DNA of 5,143 nucleotides, from contig CALHDP010000063.1 of the NCBI GenBank assembly GCA_938023085.1, positions 1-5,143 on the forward strand. Direction: 5' to 3'. Source of the DNA: an uncultured Collinsella sp. Lineage in GTDB: Bacteria; Actinomycetota; Coriobacteriia; Coriobacteriales; Coriobacteriaceae. Below the pieces are notes generated by a model. That model did not search any database. It saw only the letters and a list, made by a program, of their open reading frames with translations, and had not been told where the DNA came from. This document shows positions 1 through 4,845 of this stretch, one piece after another (the stretch's first letter is position 1; each line of letters starts with the position of its first letter). The translations under genes and the position numbers were made by a program.

Positions 1-779
1 GTGGCAGCGTCCGCGCCCGCGTCGAGCACGCCGCCGACGGGTGCCACCTCGCGGCGCTCGGCACAGCCGTGGCGGGTGAGCTGCGACTGCGACGGTGGGA
101 GCGTCGTGACCTCGGTGAGCACCATGATGGCGCCGATGACCGCGCAGACCGCCCCGAAGCGGATGGCGAGCGCGGCGGAGATGACGGCGAGCGTCGACGA
201 CAGCGGGTTTCCGATGACCCACATGCACTCGTCGAACGCAGAGCACAGCGACAGCGACGTGGAGATCTTCTTCTCGTCGCCGCGCAGCAGGTAGCGCCAG
301 CGCGTGCGGCTCATGGCGCCCCAGGGCGGCGTAAACGCGAGGAACGGCACGATGCAGAAGAGGATCCACTCGTCTACGTGCGCGGTCGCCGCTGCGATGA
401 AGACCTGCGAGGCGATAACCCAGATGATGATGGCCGGGATCGACGCCGCTCGCTGGCCGAACCGGTCGGCGAGTTTGCCGAGCTGCGGCCCGAGCAGCGC
501 GGACGAGACGGAGTAGACGGCCGAGAGCGCGCCGGCGATCGTGTAGTTGCCGTAGATCTGCTGCACGCCGATGGTAATGGACATGCTGATCATGGCGAGC
601 GGCATGCACGCGACCACCGACCCAACGGTGAAGCGCGCCGCATGCGGGATGCGCAGCAGCTCGGCATACCCGCCGAACAGCCGGTGGATCAGGCCGGAGT
701 TCCCCGCAGGGGCCGTGGGGGCCGTCGCGCCCCGCTCCTCGGCGTCCTCGATCTCGATGGCGTCTTCCGTGGATTCCAT
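1..779 (-). CDS. Major facilitator superfamily transporter, N-terminal half (partial)
   Basis: The frame is open from the ATG at 779 to the window edge (259 codons), so the C-terminal half is missing. A hydrophilic acidic N-terminus (about 45 residues) is followed by six hydrophobic segments, near residues 50-72, 80-98, 111-133, 138-155, 178-200 and 203-224. The loop between segments 2 and 3 reads GKLADRFGQR (101-110), the MFS motif A (G-x-L-x-D-R-x-G), which supports the family strongly. After segment 6 comes a polar stretch that fits the central cytoplasmic loop of a 12-segment carrier. The product should be an inner-membrane secondary transporter; substrate cannot be told. The start at 779 is preferred because GGGGAAGGA lies just upstream (781-789, short spacing). 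An in-frame ATG at 854 lacks a ribosome binding site. A weak promoter is possible (TTGCTT at 883-888, TACCCT at 861-866, 16-bp spacer). The mostly hydrophobic, GC-rich gene has normal codon use for this genome. Confidence 0.88.
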   Translation of the reverse strand, partial: MESTEDAIEIEDAEERGATAPTAPAGNSGLIHRLFGGYAELLRIPHAARFTVGSVVACMPLAMISMSITIGVQQIYGNYTIAGALSAVYSVSSALLGPQLGKLADRFGQRAASIPAIIIWVIASQVFIAAATAHVDEWILFCIVPFLAFTPPWGAMSRTRWRYLLRGDEKKISTSLSLCSAFDECMWVIGNPLSSTLAVISAALAIRFGAVCAVIGAIMVLTEVTTLPPSQSQLTRHGCAERREVAPVGGVLDAGADAA

Positions 780-916
780 GATCCTTCCCCGCTCCCGACG
801 TATGGACGGTGCCCCGATGCAATCCGGGCACCGACGCGCGATCTGCGCGCACATGGTATTAGGGTAGCGACATCCGCCGTGGAAGCAACCGGCGTTCGTT
901 TACTTTTCCTGCCACT

Positions 917-946
917 TTGACGCGGCACGAGGTAATCGAATATAGC
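917..946 (+). promoter_or_regulatory. Possible sigma70-type promoter facing the repeat array
   Basis: TTGACG (917-922) and TATAGC (941-946) are separated by 18 bp, matching 5 of 6 and 4 of 6 consensus bases. Transcription would begin near 953, a few bases before the hairpin at 959-990, and run into the alternating repeats. There is no open reading frame downstream on this strand before the kinase gene, so a transcript would be non-coding. Matches of this quality occur by chance, so confidence is low. Confidence 0.3.
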
Positions 947-958
947 CGCGCACATAAA

Positions 959-1001
959 GCGGGTCCTGTTTCATTTTGAACAGGACCCGCCTCTTTCCTT
1001 T
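959..1001. terminator. Strong hairpin, likely terminator of uncertain direction
   Basis: A perfect 12-bp GC-rich stem (959-970 with 979-990) closes an 8-base loop. On the plus strand it is followed by CTCTTTCCTTT (991-1001), on the minus strand by TTTATGTG. Both tails are weak for a Rho-independent terminator. On the minus strand it could end a transcript coming through the repeat array (1000-1362). On the plus strand it would lie directly behind the possible promoter at 917-946 and so could instead be a 5' stabilising hairpin or an attenuator. Confidence 0.55.
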
Positions 1002-1362
1002 ACGGGCGTAGAGTGTCTCCTACATGTTACAGATCGAGACATTCCTTCCGACGCTCCGCTTCTATCTCAATTTGTAACAGTAAGGGTGATTATGGGCTTC
1101 CACGTGTTACAAATCGAGACAACCGCTTCAGGAGGTGTCTTTAATCTCAATCTGTAACAGTAAGAACGGTATTTCTCCCCTACGTGTTATAGATCGAGAC
1201 ATTTCAAAGTGGTCCCGGTCATTGTCTCAATCTGTAACATCTAGACCGATATTTCCCTTCTAACTGTTACAGATTGAGATAAATGGACGGACCCTCAACC
1301 TTCCGTCTTGATCTATAACAGTTAAAAGCGGAATAACCGTCTTGGTGTTACAGATCGAGACA
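1000..1362. repeat. Array of nine alternating inverted 17-bp repeats, 80-bp period
   Basis: Consensus TGTTACAGATCGAGACA. Forward copies start at 1025, 1105, 1185, 1265 and 1346; reverse-complement copies start at 1063, 1143, 1223 and 1304. Start-to-start distances run 38, 42, 38, 42, 38, 42, 39, 42, so gaps alternate between 21-22 and 25 bases. Each forward copy and the next reverse copy can pair into a 17-bp stem (2 to 5 imperfect positions) with a 21-22-base loop, giving four stem-loops plus an unpaired last copy. The loops (1042-1062, 1122-1142, 1202-1222, 1282-1303) differ in sequence. The 25-base linkers (1080-1104, 1160-1184, 1240-1264, 1321-1345, and a related lead-in at 1000-1024) keep partial similarity, such as a GTAAG-like start and a CTACG-like end. 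Two repeat subtypes occur: A with ATCGAGAC and B with ATTGAGAT or ATTGAGAC. No open reading frame or cas gene is present. The layout recalls BIME elements (alternating REP units with short and long linkers), but each 17-mer is not itself a palindrome. Function is unknown: structured RNA array, protein-binding array or recombination substrate are all possible. Confidence 0.92.
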
Positions 1363-1400
1363 AACTCGGGAATGAGACGAATACCGTGCCCGACAACCTA

Positions 1401-1444
1401 TCAAAACAAGAAACGGGCTCTGTCCCATATAGAGACAGAGCCCG
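1401..1444 (-). terminator. Rho-independent terminator of the tRNA-Thr gene
   Basis: A perfect 11-bp stem (1414-1424 with 1434-1444, arm CGGGCTCTGTC) with a 9-base loop is followed on the minus strand by TTTCTTGTTTTGA. It begins 10 bases after the encoded CCA of the tRNA and has the right polarity to end its transcript. Confidence 0.88.
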
Positions 1445-1453
1445 AAACTCTCA

Positions 1454-1528
1454 TGGAGCCAGTGACAGGAATCGAACCTGCAACCCACTGATTACAAATC
1501 AGTTGCGCTACCGTTGCGCCACACTGGC
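1454..1528 (-). tRNA. tRNA-Thr (anticodon UGU)
   Basis: The minus strand folds into a full cloverleaf: acceptor arms GCCAGTG (1522-1528) and CACTGGC, D-arm GCGC-AACGGTA-GCGC, anticodon stem ACTGA/TCAGT with loop TTTGTAA (anticodon TGT, threonine ACA and other ACN codons by wobble), 5-base variable loop GGGTT, and T-arm GCAGG-TTCGATT-CCTGT with one G-U pair. The discriminator base is T (1457), and CCA is encoded at 1454-1456. The mature body without CCA is 72 bases. It is a single-gene unit with its own likely promoter and terminator. No second copy of its 3' end is visible in the window, so there is no direct evidence for an integrated element using it. Confidence 0.97.
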
Positions 1529-1558
1529 ACACTTGGCGCTCTCGCGCGAAGCCAATTA

Positions 1559-1587
1559 AGAATAAAGGAATTACGGACGGGGCGCAA
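1559..1587 (-). promoter_or_regulatory. Likely promoter of tRNA-Thr
   Basis: On the minus strand TTGCGC (1582-1587) is followed after 17 bp by TATTCT (1559-1564). The predicted start is near 1552, leaving a leader of about 24 bases before the tRNA, a normal arrangement. It is divergent from the kinase promoter. Confidence 0.5.
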
Positions 1588-1613
1588 CAGACCCTTCGAC
1601 CGACCACATCTCA

Positions 1614-1685
1614 AAACCCTTCGTCAGAACGAATAGTTTTAATTACAATGGAATAGATAAAACTATTCGTTCTGACGAAGGGTTT
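1614..1685. repeat. Perfect 28-bp inverted repeat bracketing the kinase promoter
   Basis: Bases 1614-1641 and 1658-1685 are exact reverse complements, separated by 16 bases. Inside each arm is a smaller dyad, TTCGT-N4-ACGAA (1620-1633 and 1666-1679), whose centres are 46 bp apart. The left dyad overlaps the -35 box of the candidate kinase promoter. The right arm contains the ribosome binding site GAAGGG (1677-1682) of the kinase gene, which starts 4 bp after the arm. This fits a double operator for autorepression, by analogy with HipB-type operators that are spaced palindromes upstream of hipBA. In RNA the whole structure would be a long hairpin hiding the ribosome binding site, but only if transcription started upstream of 1614. 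Confidence 0.9.
1621..1649 (+). promoter_or_regulatory. Candidate promoter of the HTH-HipA kinase gene
   Basis: TCGTCA (1621-1626, 4 of 6) and TACAAT (1644-1649, 5 of 6) are separated by exactly 17 bp. The start would fall near 1656, in the loop between the inverted-repeat arms, giving a leader of about 34 bases. The -35 box lies inside the left TTCGT-N4-ACGAA dyad, so a protein bound there would block RNA polymerase. Confidence 0.55.
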
Positions 1686-1689
1686 CTCG

Positions 1690-3030
1690 ATGCTTACCAC
1701 CAAGGAAGCCGCCGAGCTACTCGGCATCACTCCGCGCAGGGTGCAGGAGCTCATAAAAAACGGAGCACTTGAGGCCCGCAAGGCTTCTGGCGTATGGCTC
1801 ATCGACAAAGACAGCGTCGACACGCGACTCCGCTCCGTGACCAAAACGGGGGGACGTCCCCGCCGCGGCTACGGTAAGAGCGAGATCGCGTTCACCCTCA
1901 TGAACCGCACGTACGAAGTCGCTCAGCTGGTCTACAACACATCGCGAAAAGACTTCACCCACATCGGTGCCGACGTCGATTACGCCCACGCCCCTATTGG
2001 GGTATTTGGCCCTAATAGCCCCGTATCGCTCGACTCTTTCCGCACTTGGTGGCGCGGCCGCGGTATCCCGCTCGCACGCATTGGGCTAGCCTCCCTGCTT
2101 GCAGAAGCCGCAGTCGATGTTCCCGATGAACTCGTACAGCGAAATCTTGGCCTCTCCTTATCCGACCAGTATTGGATAAGGCCCCAAAGTTCCGGTCTCG
2201 CCTGGAAGGACATTAACTTCTTCAATAACGCCTTTGATGACGTCTCACTGTCCATTGCGCCCTTTGCCCCAGAGGGAAAAGCGGCTGCCGCAAAGCCCGA
2301 TAACACGTCGGACGGCAATCTTCAAAAGTACTGGACATGCGAGGGCGGGCGTCGAATTCTGCATAAAGCAGGAGCGCATCTAAACCAGGAACCCTATAAC
2401 GAGATGGTGGCGACTGCACTTCACCGTCGCATCCTGAACACTTACGATTATGTACCCTATTCGCTCGAAGGCGCGGGCACTTCCGCCTTGAGCACATGCA
2501 GTGTCTTCTTAACTGACGAAGAAGAATATGTCCCTGCGTTCTATGTAAACCAGCATGCAAATGCAGACGAGCGACTAACCGATTACGAACGGTATGTAGC
2601 AAACTGCGAGGAGCTTGGAGCGACAGATATAAAAGACGCCCTTGGCCGCATGATCGTATGCGATGACATCATTGCCAACTACGATCGTCATTGGCGCAAC
2701 TTCGGCCTCGTGCGAAACGTCAACTCACTGGTCTGCAGACCAGCCCCCATCTTCGATTCGGGCTCATCACTCTGGTGCAACATATCACTAGAGGAGCTTA
2801 GGGCGGGAGAGCACAGTTTTACCAGTGCGCAATTTCATTCAAGCCCCGCCAAACAAATGTTGCTCGTCGAGGACATGAGCTGGTTTGACGGCGACAAACT
2901 CGAAGGCTTCGTTGACGAGGCAATCGAGATTCTGTCCAGAAACGACGCGCTCGCGGCAAGGCTGCCATATCTAAAAGAGGCGCTTACATGGCGCCTCCGT
3001 AGAATGATCGACATCGCTGAATGGAGTTAG
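1690..3030 (+). CDS. Helix-turn-helix / HipA-like kinase fusion protein
   Basis: A 446-residue soluble protein. Residues 1-47 form an excisionase/MerR-like helix-turn-helix (LTTKEAAELLGITPRRVQEL, then a wing with GVWLIDKDSVD). Residues about 65-190 are a family-specific region containing SFRTWWRGRGIP and LSLSDQYWIRP that I cannot assign to a named domain. Residues 205-440 resemble a HipA-type Ser/Thr kinase: a SDGNLQKYW loop (207-215), a likely ATP-binding lysine in ILHKAG (K226), the catalytic loop NYDRHWRNFG with D332 and N337 (same D-x4-N spacing as HipA D309/N314), and the metal-binding D356 in IFDSGSS, 24 residues on, close to the 23 in HipA. All key residues are present, so it should be active. 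The start at 1690 has GAAGGG seven bases upstream. No separate HipB gene lies beside it; the fused HTH may act as the DNA-binding regulator on the inverted repeat just upstream. The substrate is unknown. Base composition is more A/T-rich than the neighbours, suggesting acquisition. It is probably a toxin-antitoxin-like, defence or regulatory kinase. Confidence 0.82.
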   Translation: MLTTKEAAELLGITPRRVQELIKNGALEARKASGVWLIDKDSVDTRLRSVTKTGGRPRRGYGKSEIAFTLMNRTYEVAQLVYNTSRKDFTHIGADVDYAHAPIGVFGPNSPVSLDSFRTWWRGRGIPLARIGLASLLAEAAVDVPDELVQRNLGLSLSDQYWIRPQSSGLAWKDINFFNNAFDDVSLSIAPFAPEGKAAAAKPDNTSDGNLQKYWTCEGGRRILHKAGAHLNQEPYNEMVATALHRRILNTYDYVPYSLEGAGTSALSTCSVFLTDEEEYVPAFYVNQHANADERLTDYERYVANCEELGATDIKDALGRMIVCDDIIANYDRHWRNFGLVRNVNSLVCRPAPIFDSGSSLWCNISLEELRAGEHSFTSAQFHSSPAKQMLLVEDMSWFDGDKLEGFVDEAIEILSRNDALAARLPYLKEALTWRLRRMIDIAEWS

Positions 3031-3057
3031 CGAGACAGCGTCGCGCCGTCAGCTCAC

Positions 3058-3735
3058 CTACCTCCCGCGAAGGGCCTTGAGCTTGGCCAGGGCATCGGGG
3101 CTCAGGCGACTGCCCAGAGTCATCTTGATTTGTGGAGCTTCCTCGGCCTCGTGCACGTCGTTGTCGATCTGTTTGATCTCGTCCACCAGCATACGGCTCG
3201 AGATGCGCGTAACGCCCTTGCCCATGACGACGGCCTGGATCGTGCCGTCGCTCGACACTACAGAACACGCGCGGCCTTCCTCGCGCGCCTCGATGCAGAG
3301 CTTCTGCACCACGGTATCGGCCGAAACACCCGTCGGCGAAAACTCAATGCGCACACCGCGGGCCGGTAGGTTGGGGCGCTCGCTGGAGATATTGCCCGCG
3401 CCGTCAAATACGATCACGGCCTCGTAGCGGCCCTGGGCAAACGCAGCTACGTCATTAATGAGCGCCGTGCGCGCCATATCGTGAACGTCGCTGGAATACG
3501 GATCGTCGGAATGGTCGTACACGAGCTTTTCGTAGCGCGGCGTGCAGTGGATCACGTTGTAACCGTCGACCACCAGCAGCTCGGGCTTGTTGGAGTGCAC
3601 CGTCGAGACTGGGTCGGCGATAGCCTGCGCAAACGCATTGCCGCCCACGCCATAGGTCGCGGCCGAAACAATCGGCTTGGCCGAGCCCTCGCCAAAGCGC
3701 TTGGCCTTGGACTTGGCACGGTTCTTTTTGGACAT
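3058..3735 (-). CDS. rae1: NYN-domain ribonuclease of the YacP/Rae1 family
   Basis: A 225-residue protein with a basic N-terminal tail (MSKKNRAKSKAKRFG) and a NYN/PIN-like nuclease fold. Typical acidic positions are visible: LLVVDGYNVIH (D57, N60), VIVFDGAG (D111), SADTVVQKL (D140) and VVSSDGTIQ (D163). Rae1 of Bacillus subtilis (about 170 residues) is a ribosome-associated endoribonuclease that cuts mRNA in the A site in a translation-dependent way; this protein is longer, mainly at both ends. The order cysS, rlmB, yacP is the same as in Bacillus, which supports the call. Translation starts at 3735, three bases after the rlmB stop, with GGGGGAGGAG inside the end of rlmB as ribosome binding site, so the two genes are likely co-transcribed and translationally coupled. 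Its stop lies 27 bp from the stop of the convergent kinase gene. The exact activity here is inferred from family membership. Confidence 0.87.
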   Translation of the reverse strand: MSKKNRAKSKAKRFGEGSAKPIVSAATYGVGGNAFAQAIADPVSTVHSNKPELLVVDGYNVIHCTPRYEKLVYDHSDDPYSSDVHDMARTALINDVAAFAQGRYEAVIVFDGAGNISSERPNLPARGVRIEFSPTGVSADTVVQKLCIEAREEGRACSVVSSDGTIQAVVMGKGVTRISSRMLVDEIKQIDNDVHEAEEAPQIKMTLGSRLSPDALAKLKALRGR

Positions 3736-3738
3736 GCG

Positions 3739-4659
3739 CTACTCCTCCCCCATCAGCTCGCCGGCGTTGCGGCGCAGCCACTCAAAGCACAGCGCCGTGG
3801 TCGCCTGGGCAACATTGAGGCTCTCGGTCATACCGCGCTGGGGAAGCTTGGTCAAAAAGTCGCATTTCTCGAGCACCAGACGCGAGATGCCGTCGCCCTC
3901 GGAGCCCATGACGAGCGCCACGCGGCCCTCGAAAGGAGCATCCCAGCAACTGCCTTCGGCGTGCTCGGAAGCACCGCCCACCCAAAAACCAGCGGCCTTA
4001 AAATCGTCGAGCGCACGGGCGATATTGGGAACCTGCGCGATAGGCAGATGCATGACGGCACCGGCTGAGGTCTTGTAGCTGCCCACGGTCACGCCGGCGG
4101 CACGCTTATTGGCAATGACGACGCCCGCCGCGCCCACAACCTCGGCGGAGCGCACGATGGCGCCAAAGTTGCCGTCGTCAGTCACGTGGTCGAGCACCAC
4201 GACAAGTGCCGGGCCCTCGCCTGCGCGGTCGAGAATATCGGCGACATCGGCATAGGGGAAGTTGCCAACCTCGAGTGCGATACCCTGATGAGCGCCATGG
4301 CTCGACAGTGCGTCGAGCTGCGCACGCGGCACATACTTAATGCGGACGCCCGCGGCGTTGAGGTCGTCGACCAGGCGCGACAAGGCGGCATCGCGCTCTC
4401 CACCCTCGACAATGAGCGCGCACTTGATGGGAAAACCAGTGCGTAGCGCCTCGGCGGCAGCACGGCGACCTTCGATAAACTCGCCCTTGGGAGCCTGAAC
4501 GTTGTCGCGGTTGCGATCGCGCTGCGGACGCGCAGCCTGGGCTTGGGAGCGCTCGCGCTGACCCTTGGGAGCGGCAGCGCGGTCGTTGCGGCGAATCGGA
4601 CGCGAGCCAGAAGCAGTCTGCTTGCCTCCACGCGATGCACGCTTGCGATTGTCGGCCAT
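3739..4659 (-). CDS. rlmB: 23S rRNA 2'-O-ribose methyltransferase RlmB (SpoU/TrmH family)
   Basis: A 306-residue SPOUT methyltransferase. In its family RlmB methylates the ribose of G2251 in the 23S rRNA peptidyl-transferase P-loop using S-adenosylmethionine. Residues 1-55 are a basic, low-complexity tail rich in Arg, Ala and Gln, longer than in E. coli RlmB (243 residues). Residues about 59-135 form the substrate-binding domain (starting EFIEGRRAAAEAL). The catalytic SpoU domain carries motif 1 LDHVTDDGNFGAIVRSAE (156-173; N164 and R170), motif 2 VMGSEGDGIS (250-259; E254) and motif 3 LPQRGMTESLNVAQATTA (272-289, with SLNV), together forming the knotted SAM site. Motif 1 has DDGN where DPGN or DPHN is usual, a mild variant. 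The start at 4659 has a perfect AGGAGG (4667-4672) seven bases upstream. TrmH-type tRNA methylase is a less likely alternative given the N-terminal domain and the cysS-rlmB-rae1 order. Confidence 0.93.
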   Translation of the reverse strand: MADNRKRASRGGKQTASGSRPIRRNDRAAAPKGQRERSQAQAARPQRDRNRDNVQAPKGEFIEGRRAAAEALRTGFPIKCALIVEGGERDAALSRLVDDLNAAGVRIKYVPRAQLDALSSHGAHQGIALEVGNFPYADVADILDRAGEGPALVVVLDHVTDDGNFGAIVRSAEVVGAAGVVIANKRAAGVTVGSYKTSAGAVMHLPIAQVPNIARALDDFKAAGFWVGGASEHAEGSCWDAPFEGRVALVMGSEGDGISRLVLEKCDFLTKLPQRGMTESLNVAQATTALCFEWLRRNAGELMGEE

Positions 4660-4690
4660 AAAGCGGCCTCCTTTAAATACTTTTCAAACA

Positions 4691-4734
4691 GGACAAAAGA
4701 AGCGACCGCTTAAGACGAATAGCTCAAGCGGTCG
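4691..4734 (-). terminator. Rho-independent terminator downstream of cysS
   Basis: A perfect 9-bp stem (4703-4711 with 4726-4734, arm CGACCGCTT) closes a 14-base loop. On the minus strand it is followed by CTTCTTTTGT. It lies 112 bp beyond the cysS stop and about 30 bp upstream of the rlmB ribosome binding site, so it would separate cysS from rlmB-rae1, at least in part. I do not see a convincing promoter for rlmB between the stem and the gene, so some read-through is likely. Confidence 0.75.
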
Positions 4735-4737
4735 GTA

Positions 4738-4839
4738 CGGGTTTTCCAAGTGCCCGAGATTGCCGTGAAAGAGGAGCGACGCGTACTTGAGTACGCGAGC
4801 GACGGTTTGAACGGCAAGGTCGGGTGTTTGGGAAACCCG
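4738..4839. repeat. 102-bp concentric imperfect palindrome
   Basis: Outer arms of 29 bases (4738-4766 and 4811-4839) pair at 23 positions. A perfect inner palindrome CGCGTACTTGAGTACGCG (4780-4797) shares exactly the same centre (4788/4789). Between them lie 13-base unpaired stretches on each side. An 8-base direct repeat GAGCGACG (4774-4781 and 4797-4804) spans the inner stem. It begins 6 bp after the cysS stop codon, inside its 3' untranslated region. Its size and symmetry resemble ERIC/REP or MITE-type mobile palindromes that settle next to gene ends. Only one copy is in the window, so dispersal cannot be shown here. Confidence 0.8.
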
Positions 4840-4845
4840 CGGGGA

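Noticed and set aside
69..920. Long plus-strand open frame of 283 codons
   Set aside because: It is the antisense shadow of the transporter gene: Arg- and Asp-rich low-complexity translation with no domain, while the minus-strand frame has MFS motif A and six membrane segments.
1025..1362. CRISPR array
   Set aside because: Repeats alternate in orientation, are only 17 bp and degenerate, gaps alternate 21-22 and 25 with the 25-base gaps partly conserved, and no cas gene is nearby.
1454..1528. Attachment site of an integrated element at the tRNA-Thr 3' end
   Set aside because: No second copy of the tRNA 3' end and no integrase gene are visible in this window.
1401..1607. Minus-strand open frame of 68 codons
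   Set aside because: It runs through the tRNA-Thr gene and its terminator and has no ribosome binding site or recognisable content.
1614..1685. Insertion-sequence terminal inverted repeats or intrinsic terminator
   Set aside because: The arms are only 16 bp apart with no transposase between them, and no U-tract follows either arm; the position around a promoter and ribosome binding site fits an operator better.
3481..4068. Plus-strand open frame of 195 codons
   Set aside because: It lies antisense to rlmB and rae1, which have full family motifs; the translation looks like reverse-complement of high-GC codons.
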